Shown in pieces: positions 22,260 to 28,579 of a stretch of DNA of 29,590 nucleotides. The DNA is from a virus. The DNA lies in the IMG/VR virus record IMGVR_UViG_3300042465_005040, positions 1 to 29,590 of that record. One strand, 5' to 3'. The notes beneath the pieces were generated by a model. It searched no databases, was not told the origin of the DNA, and saw only the letters and a program-made list of their open reading frames with translations. Within the stretch, counting starts at the first letter, position 1. Every line of letters begins with the position of its first letter. The position numbers were made by a program, and so were the translations under genes.

Positions 22260-22498
22260 GGTCTTGGTTTTGGGTTGCTTGAGATAAATCCCTTCAATGC
22301 TTTTCTGGTCAGCTTCTCCACGTGATGCGGATCAAGGCATCGACCGCCGTCAAATGTTGCCCATGTGTGGATGATTTGCAGAGCCGTAATTGCTGCCTCA
22401 AACTCCTTTGCGTGCGCGATCCATCCGCCTGATTTTAATAGCCTGACTTGCTCGGAAAGGAAGCCGGAATGGATTGGCTTTTGTGGTTTTGCCTTCAT
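22256..22498 (-). CDS. small hypothetical early protein
   Basis: This 80-residue basic protein has a central helix (WIAHAKEFEAAITALQIIHT) and the C-terminal HHVEKLTRKALKGFISSNPK. It is not recognised. It lies between the helicase loader and the DUF3310 gene, with leader CGAACCAAAACC. Confidence 0.55.
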   Translation of the reverse strand: MKAKPQKPIHSGFLSEQVRLLKSGGWIAHAKEFEAAITALQIIHTWATFDGGRCLDPHHVEKLTRKALKGFISSNPKPRP

Positions 22499-22512
22499 GG
22501 TTTTGGTTCGGG

Positions 22513-23208
22513 TTATCCCTCAAAAATAACGGAGTGCTGCACCAGCCGCCGCTCGATGGCGTCAGCCGTCCCTTGATCCACTCCTTTCCCTGCCGCGATC
22601 TTCGCCGCCAATCTCCCCGGCCCATGCTGCGCCGTCCAGCAGGTCAGGAGCAGTGCAGTGTTCCGGTGCTCCAGCAGCTCGAAAAGTTTCTCGGCGAAGG
22701 CTTCCGTGAATTTCACTTCGGCCAGATCATCGATCACCAAAAGCGGCACATTCCGCAAACTGGCCAGAGTTTTCCGCGCATCATCCCTATCCGCGCCATC
22801 CAGCATGGCCGCATTGAGCGCCAGAGCACGCAGGGCGGCTCCGGTGAGCCACCGGAAGGGGATTGCCGCAGACAGCACCATCAACGCCATACAGTGCGTT
22901 TTCCCGCAGCCGGACGGCCCATGGATTCCTAGTCCCGTTTCACCCACCTTCGGAAGCCAGCTTGCGGCTTGCCGGAGCCGCTGCGAAACGGATTCGATTT
23001 GGGCGCACTGGTAGGCTGGCGGGACGATCTTTTCCCAGGCGTCGCGAAAGCTCTTCGCGGCCTTCGCAGTCGCCTCCTCAAGTGCACGTTTGTCATCACA
23101 GGCTTGGCAGAGGCAGGCGAGGCCGGCCAGCAGCTCACGGCCCAGGAAGATCACAGCCTCGCGGGTCACGGCAGTGCCGCAGATTGGACAGGGGGAGGTG
23201 CGGGTCAT
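22513..23208 (-). CDS. DnaC-like helicase loader (AAA+ ATPase)
   Basis: This 231-residue protein loads the replicative helicase at the origin. An N-terminal zinc-binding part (CPIC at 7-10, and Cys32, Cys34, Cys37) precedes an AAA+ core with Walker A GPSGCGKT at 97-104, Walker B PLLVIDDLAE at 155-164, and a sensor-like LLLTCWT segment. The C-terminus DAIERRLVQHSVIF fits the DnaC/IstB group. Its ATG overlaps the initiator stop (ATGA at 23205-23208), the same initiator-loader order as lambda O and P. It must recruit a host DnaB, because no helicase gene is in the window. Confidence 0.85.
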   Translation of the reverse strand: MTRTSPCPICGTAVTREAVIFLGRELLAGLACLCQACDDKRALEEATAKAAKSFRDAWEKIVPPAYQCAQIESVSQRLRQAASWLPKVGETGLGIHGPSGCGKTHCMALMVLSAAIPFRWLTGAALRALALNAAMLDGADRDDARKTLASLRNVPLLVIDDLAEVKFTEAFAEKLFELLEHRNTALLLTCWTAQHGPGRLAAKIAAGKGVDQGTADAIERRLVQHSVIFEG

Positions 23209-24080
23209 GATGGTGATTGCGTCCAGCGGTTGATGATTGGGCCGTATTGGCTTTCGATGGATGAGACGGTCACCGGCTTCCTCCAGAGTCTGGCCTTATC
23301 CACCTCGCCCTGGTAGTTGTTCAGGAAGGTCTGCACCTCAGTCCTGAGGAATGCGTTGCCGCTGGTGCGGTAGTAGCTCTCCACCAGGGCAAAGTCCTCG
23401 GCGTCGAATGGCTCCAGCTTACGGAGGGCTTTCAGTTCCTTGTCTGACCACGATGCCCTTGGGCCGCGATGGAACAGGCTGTGGATTCTTTGGCCGTGAT
23501 CCGTCTTCGGTTGGCGCGGAGCTTTGGGAGCCGATGCCATTTCAGAATCCAGTTCCAATAAATCCCCCCCTGGGGGTAGGGGGGTAACTGCCTTTGTTTC
23601 TGTATCTGCTTCTTGTATCTGTATGGGCTTACTCCCATTACTTTCATTACGCGCCATTACGCGGCCATTACTATTCATTACGCCACCATTACTTTCCCCC
23701 GTAGAGGCCCTCCTTTTGTTCTCGCGAAAGCGTGCTTGAGCCTCCCGGTTCTTCTCCGCACGATCCGCTTCGTTCTTGTAAGCGCGGTATTTTCCGTGGT
23801 TCACCACCCGCCATCCCCAGACCCGGTGCTCGTCCAGCCGGACTAGCCGCGCCCCTTCCTCGTCTGGTGACCGGCTCTCCTCGTCTGGTGATTCCAGCAC
23901 AACGATGGCCTGCTTGACGCGGTCAACACTTAGGCCGGTCTCTTCAGCGATGGCGCGGAAGTGCTTATCAACCTCACCGGCTGCAGAGGTATGGGCCAGC
24001 AGATTTGTAAATACGAGGATTTCATCAGACCTTCCACGGAGAGTTCCTTGGTAAAGGGAGGCAAAGAGTTTACAATACAT
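23205..24080 (-). CDS. replication initiator (lambda O-like, winged-helix) containing origin iterons
   Basis: This 291-residue protein has an N-terminal winged-helix domain (about residues 1-100): MYCKLFASLYQGTLRGRSDE, VDKHFRAIAEETGLSVDRVK and RVWGWRVVNHGKYRAYKN, typical of phage replication initiators. Then comes a polar linker (125-200), followed by a C-terminal domain with LKALRKLEPFDAEDFALVES and ending QYGPIINRWTQSPS, probably contacting the loader. Linker residues about 129-151, rich in Ser-Asn-Gly and Val-Met-Ala-Arg, are the translation of an array of GTAATG repeats (23636-23692). The gene thus likely carries the replication origin, as in lambda O. The loader gene follows with an overlap. 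A candidate promoter lies just upstream. Confidence 0.82.
   Translation of the reverse strand: MYCKLFASLYQGTLRGRSDEILVFTNLLAHTSAAGEVDKHFRAIAEETGLSVDRVKQAIVVLESPDEESRSPDEEGARLVRLDEHRVWGWRVVNHGKYRAYKNEADRAEKNREAQARFRENKRRASTGESNGGVMNSNGRVMARNESNGSKPIQIQEADTETKAVTPLPPGGDLLELDSEMASAPKAPRQPKTDHGQRIHSLFHRGPRASWSDKELKALRKLEPFDAEDFALVESYYRTSGNAFLRTEVQTFLNNYQGEVDKARLWRKPVTVSSIESQYGPIINRWTQSPS
23636..23692. repeat. six CATTAC iterons inside the initiator gene (candidate replication origin)
   Basis: CATTAC (GTAATG in message sense) occurs at 23636, 23645, 23655, 23666, 23676 and 23687. Spacings are 9, 10, 11, 10 and 11 bp, about one helical turn, so all copies face the same side of the DNA. A degenerate copy, CTTAC, lies at 23628. 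This is the layout expected of initiator-binding iterons, as in the lambda ori within gene O. The initiator encoded by the same gene is the obvious ligand. The repeat is directly visible, the origin role is inferred. Confidence 0.75.
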
Positions 24081-24099
24081 TTGGTTTAGGTCGGAAAAA

Positions 24100-24134
24100 T
24101 CTTACAGTAATATTACGTGATTACTTCACATTAC
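24100..24134. repeat. second cluster of ATTAC boxes upstream of the initiator gene
   Basis: Boxes starting at 24100 (TCTTAC), 24111 (TATTAC), 24119 (GATTAC) and 24129 (CATTAC) are spaced 11, 8 and 10 bp. GTAAT also occurs in reverse at 24107 and 24149, and GTAATATTAC at 24107-24116 is a palindrome. They share the core of the iterons within the initiator gene and overlie its candidate promoter, so binding here would block transcription. The stretch 24081-24284 otherwise contains only a promoter, a hairpin and a 9-bp direct repeat GTGGATCGG (24209 and 24229). Confidence 0.6.
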
Positions 24135-24138
24135 GCAA
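24110..24138 (-). promoter_or_regulatory. candidate promoter for initiator and loader genes
   Basis: Read on the minus strand: TTGCGT, a 17-bp spacer, then TAATAT. The start would fall near 24103, giving a 5' leader of about 23 nt to the ATG at 24080. Match to the sigma-70 consensus is modest (3/6 and 4/6). AT-rich surroundings and the probable terminator just upstream support it. The ATTAC boxes overlap it. Confidence 0.4.
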
Positions 24139-24190
24139 ATGGTTTGCAGTAATTTAAGGCTAGCCCGGAAGGCGTATTTTGTGATTCTTG

Positions 24191-24230
24191 AAAAATTTAA
24201 CCTGCTCCGTGGATCGGGACCGACGCAGGT
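24191..24230 (-). terminator. weak intrinsic terminator after the AP2-like genes
   Basis: In message sense, ACCTGC (24230-24225) pairs with GCAGGT (24205-24200), extended by a mismatch and three further pairs, followed by TAAATTTTT. It lies 54 bp after the stop at 24285 and just before the promoter of the initiator gene, so it would separate two early units. The stem is short and the T tract is broken by A's. Confidence 0.35.
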
Positions 24231-24284
24231 GGATCGGCTTATACAGGGGCTAGACTACTCGGCCCTTCCCATCGCTCTCACGGT

Positions 24285-24548
24285 TTACGAGATTGTCTTG
24301 GCCTCCGCCCCAGCCAGGGCCACCGCTGCCGCCTCTGCCACTGTCGCATAGGCACCCAGACTGATCAGCCTCTCGCCCACCTTGATCCGCACCCGCCAAG
24401 GCTTCCCGGCGATGTAGCTATGGTAAACCCCGATGGGCAGACCACGCCCCAGTCTAGTGCGCGGCGGGGGCGGGGCCTGTGGCGGGATTGGTTTCATCCA
24501 GCGCTGCGCCTGTGCGCGGGCCTTGGCGTGTTCTTCAGGAGACATCAT
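24285..24548 (-). CDS. AP2-like small DNA-binding protein, paralogue B
   Basis: This 87-residue protein starts MMSPEEHAKARAQAQRWMKP, has a proline-rich hinge, then RGLPIGVYHSYIAGKPWRVR, LISLGAYATVAEAAAVALAG: three strands and a helix, the AP2/integrase-N-like DNA-binding pattern (GVY..KPWRVRI..LGAYATVAEAA). It is a paralogue of the gene immediately upstream (24578-24901), which has the same N-terminal helix, hinge and C-terminal domain. The chosen start is the first of two adjacent ATGs. The longer reading to 24638 overlaps that upstream gene. Confidence 0.6.
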   Translation of the reverse strand: MMSPEEHAKARAQAQRWMKPIPPQAPPPPRTRLGRGLPIGVYHSYIAGKPWRVRIKVGERLISLGAYATVAEAAAVALAGAEAKTIS

Positions 24549-24577
24549 GGCAGAATCAGATAGTGGTGGTTGAAGGT

Positions 24578-24901
24578 TTAGGGACTTTCCGTTTTCGCTG
24601 CATTCGCTCTCTCCAGAGCCTGCTGTCGGTCCAGCCACTGAGCCAACCGCCGCACCGCCTCGGCGACCGTTGGAAAACTGCCAACGTGGTGGCTCTTGCT
24701 TTTGAGGGACTGCTTGACGTTGACGACGTAAAACGCCTCACCGGAAATGTAGTGCCTGCGGTATATCCATTTTGGCAGGGTCTTGGCGCTCCTTGGTTTT
24801 CCCTTGTGCGATCTGGGCTTGGCGACCAGCTCCGGCTCCGGGGCCTTGGTTATCCACTGTTTCGCCTGCTCCTTGGCGAGAGCTTTTTCTTCGTTGGTCA
24901 T
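24578..24901 (-). CDS. AP2-like small DNA-binding protein, paralogue A
   Basis: This 107-residue protein has an N-terminal helix MTNEEKALAKEQAKQWITKA, then a basic proline-rich hinge (KPRSHKGKPRSAKTLP), then WIYRRHYISGEAFYVVNVKQ and HHVGSFPTVAEAVRRLAQWL, an AP2-type three-strand-plus-helix unit. The TVAEA motif and the N-terminus match the neighbour at 24285-24548, so the pair arose by tandem duplication. It has no nuclease motif. A regulatory or nucleoid-type DNA-binding role is inferred. Confidence 0.6.
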   Translation of the reverse strand: MTNEEKALAKEQAKQWITKAPEPELVAKPRSHKGKPRSAKTLPKWIYRRHYISGEAFYVVNVKQSLKSKSHHVGSFPTVAEAVRRLAQWLDRQQALERANAAKTESP

Positions 24902-24929
24902 GGGGTTGTGGTGGTAACTTTAGTTAAGA

Positions 24930-25511
24930 TCAGCGGCGGCATTTTCGGGCCAGCTCAACAAGCCAGATGGCGAATGCTTCCGGGGTTTTCTCGCGGTCCT
25001 TTTTTAGCAGCTCAGGCTTTTGAATACCGGCTAGAACCTTGTGGCGGCGGGTTGATCCCATCGTTCTGGGAGCCTCCCCCAATACGATCGGCACAGGAGG
25101 CGCATCAGCTGGTTGGCATCCACAGACGTAAAGCCTCGTTGCCTTGTCAGCGAGATGCCCAAACCAGAACTGCGGAAGGATCATGGTAAATCCACCCCAT
25201 GCATCAGTCTCCCCAAGCGCAGGCAGGCCCGCCTCCTTCCATAGCTTGCTGCCGGCTGGATGCTCCAGAACCCCGCCGTTGATCCTGATTTGATTGACCG
25301 AATAAAGGGCCAGTGCTTTTTCATCCGGTCTTGGCTTGGCCATATGGGAAAGGCAGCCCCAAGCCCGGCAAGGCGGATGAGCCACCACCGGACAAGTCCC
25401 GCGCCAGCCCCGTGCATCCCGGTCAATGTCCCAAACATCACAGCCGGGGATTGATTTGTAGATAGAATCAGCGCGGGCAAATAGCACCGCCACTTCTTGG
25501 TTTGTGATCAT
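24930..25511 (-). CDS. phage protein with a C5-methyltransferase-like motif
   Basis: This 193-residue protein contains VVAHPPCRAWGCLSHMA at 42-58, resembling the PPC motif IV of cytosine-5 methyltransferases, and GGVLEHPAGSKLWKEAGLPA then WGGFTMILPQFWFGHLADKA, which fits the region after it. The usual N-terminal SAM-binding FxGxG motif is missing, so it may be a degenerate or minimal enzyme, or act on free nucleotides. It lies in an operon with a nuclease gene, which starts the possibility of a DNA-modification role. Similar proteins are seen in phages, but the activity is not known to me. Low confidence in function. Confidence 0.5.
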   Translation of the reverse strand: MITNQEVAVLFARADSIYKSIPGCDVWDIDRDARGWRGTCPVVAHPPCRAWGCLSHMAKPRPDEKALALYSVNQIRINGGVLEHPAGSKLWKEAGLPALGETDAWGGFTMILPQFWFGHLADKATRLYVCGCQPADAPPVPIVLGEAPRTMGSTRRHKVLAGIQKPELLKKDREKTPEAFAIWLVELARKCRR

Positions 25512-25822
25512 TGGTTTAGTGTGTCCCGAATAGCATTAATGGTTTCCAGCTTGCAGACATCACGCGGCTGGCAGCGCAGAACCCGCCATCCCTGGGTCGC
25601 TGCGGCGTTTTCCTTCTCCCAGGTTTTGAGCATGGCACCCGGTCTGGTATGCCTGCCTCCTGACCAGATTCCGCCGTCGATTTCGAGGAAGACTTTCTGA
25701 TCAATCCACGCCCAGTCCATGCGCCATTTGCGAACCGGGTGAAACTTATACTCGGGAACCGGGGCAGGAATCCCGGCCTGAGCCAGAGCGGCCAAAAAGA
25801 TGCGGTCTTGGATTGGGGTCAT
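25508..25822 (-). CDS. small PD-(D/E)XK / DUF559-like endonuclease
   Basis: This 104-residue protein has RMDWAWIDQKVFLEIDGGIW at 34-53, with Asp36, Glu47 and Asp49 placed as in the D...ExD/K core of DUF559/Vsr-like nucleases. It then reads HTRPGAMLKTWEKENAAATQ and GWRVLRCQPRDV, the second half of this fold. Phages use such small nucleases for recombination or DNA repair. Its ATG overlaps the upstream stop (ATGA at 25819-25822), and its own stop overlaps the methyltransferase-like gene. The start at 25882 was rejected as it would run into the neighbour. Confidence 0.75.
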   Translation of the reverse strand: MTPIQDRIFLAALAQAGIPAPVPEYKFHPVRKWRMDWAWIDQKVFLEIDGGIWSGGRHTRPGAMLKTWEKENAAATQGWRVLRCQPRDVCKLETINAIRDTLNQ

Positions 25823-26250
25823 TGTTGATATGGTTCTATTTCGTCCCGTGTCAGGCCGGTGGCTTCCAGAACCTCGCTCCACTTGGCAAAGGTCTTCCGC
25901 ATGGCTAGTGCTGTTTTCATCGCGGGCGTCATATCGACAGGCTCCGGTGTGGGTGGCTTTGGCGCTACAGGCTCCGCAATCTCACGGTGCCGCCTCGGCG
26001 TTGATGCAGTCCGGGTGAGCGGGTTAAGCCTCGTGATAGCCTTCAAGCTGATCGTATCCCCGGCACTGCACCCGCAGGATTTAGATCGGCCTGAATGCAG
26101 GTTAGCCGCCTTGCACAGCTTGATGGTCCCGCAGACGCATTGAACCTGCCAGTGGTTGTTGCCACTGATGGAAACTGGGCCGACGCCGGTTGTGGTATAG
26201 TATCCAAACCGCGTTCCTTTAGGGGTGTATTTTACTGGTCTGCCGCCCAT
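25819..26250 (-). CDS. zinc-ribbon plus helical protein
   Basis: This 143-residue protein has an N-terminal ribbon with VQCVCGTIKLCKAANLHSGR then SKSCGCSAGD (Cys38, Cys40, Cys46, Cys59, Cys61), a pattern shared by many phage proteins linked to HNH and AP2 nucleases. A proline-rich hinge follows, then a C-terminal helix pair (MKTALAMRKTFAKWSEVLEA, TGLTRDEIEPYQQ). It probably binds DNA. It overlaps the upstream gene by 19 bp and has the leader GGACACAAAACC. Confidence 0.65.
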   Translation of the reverse strand: MGGRPVKYTPKGTRFGYYTTTGVGPVSISGNNHWQVQCVCGTIKLCKAANLHSGRSKSCGCSAGDTISLKAITRLNPLTRTASTPRRHREIAEPVAPKPPTPEPVDMTPAMKTALAMRKTFAKWSEVLEATGLTRDEIEPYQQ

Positions 26251-26456
26251 GGTTTTGTGTCCTCCAGTTGATCGACCAAGTCATCAAAATGCCCCTCTCC
26301 AGTCAGGGTCTTCCGGTTCAACTCAGCATACTGCCGGGGATTGAGCAGCCGCAGCTTTTCATAACGAATGTAGCCAAGGGCGAGCACCTTGATGTGGAGG
26401 ATCGAAACCACTCGGTGGATTTCGGCGTTTCGCTTTTCGTTTTGTTCTGGGGTCAT
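26232..26456 (-). CDS. small hypothetical early protein
   Basis: This 74-residue protein starts MTPEQNEKRNAEIHRVVSIL, then HIKVLALGYIRYEKLRLLNP and RQYAELNRKTLTGEGHFDDL. It is helical and basic and is not recognised. The ATG overlaps the upstream stop (ATGA at 26453-26456). The longer reading to 26555 lies in the upstream gene and was rejected. Confidence 0.6.
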   Translation of the reverse strand: MTPEQNEKRNAEIHRVVSILHIKVLALGYIRYEKLRLLNPRQYAELNRKTLTGEGHFDDLVDQLEDTKPWAADQ

Positions 26457-26950
26457 GCGTTTGGCTGGTTGGTTTGCTTTCCAGTCCCATTGCACTCGGC
26501 GCATTCCCTCATGTATGGTCCGCTCTGAATCTCTACCTGTCCTTGGCCGCAGCATTCGCGGCAGTTTCTGGCGGGCGGTTGCGGTGGCTCAGATTTGCAT
26601 TCATGCCCATGCCCTCGGAACTCCCGGCAATCTGGGCAGTGCGTAAGCGGATGCAGCGTTGCTTCGTCCTCCCAAACTTTGCAGGCTATTCCCATGTGTT
26701 TGGGTATTACGCTGTTCGGCAGAATTTCCCATTCCTCGGGGTGATACATCGCGGCGATCAGGCATCCGTCTCCGGTCAGCAATGCAGACCCTAAGCCGCG
26801 CACGTCGAAGCGGTATCCGTTCCATCGGAGATCATGGAAGTTGTCGCGCGCATCGTTCGGGCCATCAGCAGAGAATCGGCGTAATGCGCCACCCTCCAGA
26901 AGATGCCGAACAAGCCGTGGCTGGATGTGTGTTTCTGGGGTGTCGCTCAT
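26453..26950 (-). CDS. protein with DnaJ-type CxxCxGxG zinc-finger region
   Basis: This 165-residue protein has an N-terminal part (residues 1-90) with strand-like YRFDVRGLGSALLTGDG, and a C-terminal cysteine-rich part: HCPDCREFRGHGHEC at 104-118, then CRECCGQG at 130-137 and CAECNGTG at 150-157, which are DnaJ-like CxxCxGxG repeats. Two such repeats and an extra CPDC pair suggest one or two zinc sites. It lacks a J domain. It is likely a zinc-binding accessory protein. ATGA overlaps flank it on both sides. Confidence 0.65.
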   Translation of the reverse strand: MSDTPETHIQPRLVRHLLEGGALRRFSADGPNDARDNFHDLRWNGYRFDVRGLGSALLTGDGCLIAAMYHPEEWEILPNSVIPKHMGIACKVWEDEATLHPLTHCPDCREFRGHGHECKSEPPQPPARNCRECCGQGQVEIQSGPYMRECAECNGTGKQTNQPNA

Positions 26951-27156
26951 GGTTTTGTTAAATCCCAGTTAGTGAATCCGAAGCTCTTAAGTCGGCCCGT
27001 CTCGTCCCAATATTGGCCAATGAAGATTGACCTGACGCAGGAATCGGTAATCTCTTCGGTTATGCCAAACTGGTCTTCAAGGGCTTGCACCGCTTCGATG
27101 TATTTTTTACAAGCCTGTTTTGCTGATTCGAGGGTTTCGTAGATGGTGTCGTTCAT
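26947..27156 (-). CDS. small hypothetical early protein
   Basis: This 69-residue acidic protein reads MNDTIYETLESAKQACKKYI, EAVQALEDQFGITEEITDSC and RSIFIGQYWDETGRLKSFGF. A helical first half is followed by a short beta hairpin. It is not recognised. The start at 27156 gives an ATGA overlap, with leader TTAACCACAAAACC. Confidence 0.6.
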   Translation of the reverse strand: MNDTIYETLESAKQACKKYIEAVQALEDQFGITEEITDSCVRSIFIGQYWDETGRLKSFGFTNWDLTKP

Positions 27157-27332
27157 GGTTTTGTGGTTAAGGTTTTGGCTCGGCGTGTGCGTTGTCCCCG
27201 GCACCATTGGCAAAGATGAATTTCCATCTCGATGCAGTTGATAACGACGCCGGATGTCATGGCGCGGCATGGGCGGCGGTTAAGGCAGTTATCACACCAA
27301 GTTCTCCAGTTTGGGTCGGAAATGGTTTTCAT
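27153..27332 (-). CDS. tiny cysteine-rich (zinc-ribbon) protein
   Basis: This 59-residue protein starts MKTISDPNWRTWCDNCLNRR, has PCRAMTSGVVINCIEM, and ends HLCQWCRGQRTRR. Two CxxC pairs (WCDNC, LCQWC) and two more cysteines suggest one zinc ribbon. Its ATG overlaps the upstream stop (ATGA at 27329-27332). Function unknown. Confidence 0.55.
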   Translation of the reverse strand: MKTISDPNWRTWCDNCLNRRPCRAMTSGVVINCIEMEIHLCQWCRGQRTRRAKTLTTKP

Positions 27333-27670
27333 GGTTGATGACATTCCTTGTTGTGCCAGCAATTCGCGCAGTATCCGTCGTGCCCGATCAGATATTCGGG
27401 ACAGATCGGAGGGATCACGCAGCAGTAAAATTCGGAAGCATCACACTCACATTTCTGGGTCGTTCTTGACGCCTTCCATTCCTTCAGGACTTTGCCGGAT
27501 GCTTGGAAAATAGCATGAGCGGCTTTTGCTTCCGCCTCTGCCACCTCCGATCCTTGGCAACTCCAGCAGTTCATTTGCTGGCATCCCTCCTCGCCGCAGC
27601 AGATTACTGCGGTGACGACGTAACCCAGTATGTTGTCCAAGGCTTGCGCCAGTTCAGTTTCTGTAACCAT
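27329..27670 (-). CDS. small cysteine-rich early protein
   Basis: This 113-residue protein starts MVTETELAQALDNILGYVVT and carries many cysteines: ICCGEEGCQQMNCWSCQGSE and KCECDASEFYCCVIPPICPE, then HDGYCANCWHNKECHQP. The helix between them (AEAEAKAAHAIFQASGKVLK) separates two metal-binding clusters. It is not recognised. The start at 27670 (leader GGCATAACACA) was chosen because the longer reading to 27739 runs into the upstream gene. Confidence 0.6.
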   Translation of the reverse strand: MVTETELAQALDNILGYVVTAVICCGEEGCQQMNCWSCQGSEVAEAEAKAAHAIFQASGKVLKEWKASRTTQKCECDASEFYCCVIPPICPEYLIGHDGYCANCWHNKECHQP

Positions 27671-27674
27671 TGTG

Positions 27675-27905
27675 TTATGCCTTGAGGTTGTTGGCGATGC
27701 ACCAGAGTTTATGCGCTGCCTTGTCCTCGGCAGAATCATCCATCACCCGCATCACTGACTGATCGTAATGCGGTTCGTTGGCGCGGGTGAAGCTGCGGTC
27801 CTTGATCCCCTCACTGGTTCTGGCTGGGCCGATGCAGAGATAACGGCGGGGATGGGTTTGCGCGGCGGGCTTGGCCTTGGGCTTGGAGAATTTCGGAGGG
27901 GTCAT
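27675..27905 (-). CDS. small basic hypothetical protein
   Basis: This 76-residue protein begins MTPPKFSKPKAKPAAQTHPR then RYLCIGPARTSEGIKDRSFT, with a C-terminal helix SAEDKAAHKLWCIANNLKA. It is lysine/proline-rich at the start. It is not recognised. The ATG at 27905 overlaps the preceding stop (ATGA). The longer reading to 28052 is a shadow of the zinc-ribbon gene. Confidence 0.55.
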   Translation of the reverse strand: MTPPKFSKPKAKPAAQTHPRRYLCIGPARTSEGIKDRSFTRANEPHYDQSVMRVMDDSAEDKAAHKLWCIANNLKA

Positions 27906-28120
27906 CGTTTGCGTTGATTGGTAACGGTTTTCCACCCGGCCAGTGCGGCTGCGTATTCGGCATCTGGGACGGTGAAACTTAGGTGGCAATTCGGACATTG
28001 GATCGTGGTCGATCCGGCTTGATACTGGGCGTAGGCCCCGACCGTCCCGCATCGGCAGGTCTTGTAGTCCAGCTTGAGTTGCAGGACGGTCAGGCTTCTT
28101 TCTTCCAATGTTATCGGCAT
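27902..28120 (-). CDS. small zinc-ribbon protein
   Basis: This 72-residue protein has CRCGTVGAYAQYQAGSTTIQ then CPNCHLSFTVPDAEY, two CxC/CxxC knuckles about 20 residues apart, a simple zinc ribbon. The first 20 residues are charged and helical. It may contact nucleic acid. It lies right after the SSB-like gene. Confidence 0.6.
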   Translation of the reverse strand: MPITLEERSLTVLQLKLDYKTCRCGTVGAYAQYQAGSTTIQCPNCHLSFTVPDAEYAAALAGWKTVTNQRKR

Positions 28121-28123
28121 AGG

Positions 28124-28576
28124 CTAAAACGGGATTTCTTGGTCGTCATCCAATCCGCTTGGGGTAGCCGCCAGCCGACCAGCAGGAGCGCCGGCCACCG
28201 TCCCCTCCGGTTTGGGGCAGTAGTAGTTCACCACGTTCCTCGGATCGTAGCCATCCTTGGCCGGCTGAATCTTGATGCAGACCCAGCCCTGACGGCCTTC
28301 GCAGTCGGAAGCCTCCAGCTCCCCGGCCTCGTATTTTGCCGCCAGTCCCGTGAAGGTGCAGAACTGACTCAAGCGCTGCTGGTTGCTGGCCATCAGGTAT
28401 TCAAAGACGGTGGTCACGCGCTCGCCTTGGCCATAGACCTTCAGCGACAGCTTCACCATCTCATTGCCGGATTTGCTGACGGCGTCCTCGGACTTGATCA
28501 CCTCGAAAGGATATTTTCCGGCAGGAAACAGTCCGTCGAGGGCGAGTTCTTCTGATGATTTTGGAGCGAATTTCAT
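28124..28576 (-). CDS. DUF669-like single-strand DNA-binding protein with SSB-type C-terminal tail
   Basis: This 150-residue protein lies next to a Sak4-like ATPase. It reads DGLFPAGKYPFEVIKSEDAV, SKSGNEMVKLSLKVYGQGER, and CEGRQGWVCIKIQPAKDGYD, resembling the DUF669 group of phage replication proteins, and ends in the acidic LDDDQEIPF tail. An acidic DxxxPF-like tip is what SSB proteins use to recruit partner proteins, so this is a functional SSB analogue. Its leader has CCAACCAAATAACCT. Confidence 0.75.
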   Translation of the reverse strand: MKFAPKSSEELALDGLFPAGKYPFEVIKSEDAVSKSGNEMVKLSLKVYGQGERVTTVFEYLMASNQQRLSQFCTFTGLAAKYEAGELEASDCEGRQGWVCIKIQPAKDGYDPRNVVNYYCPKPEGTVAGAPAGRLAATPSGLDDDQEIPF

Positions 28577-28579
28577 AGG

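Noticed and set aside
23636-23692. CRISPR array
   Set aside because: The units are 6 bp with 3-5 bp between them and lie within a coding gene, far shorter than CRISPR repeats and spacers. They fit iterons.
24139-24351. 70-codon plus-strand reading frame across the gap upstream of the initiator gene
   Set aside because: It spans the terminator, the promoter side and the end of the AP2-like gene, and the C-terminal alanine run is the antisense of that gene.
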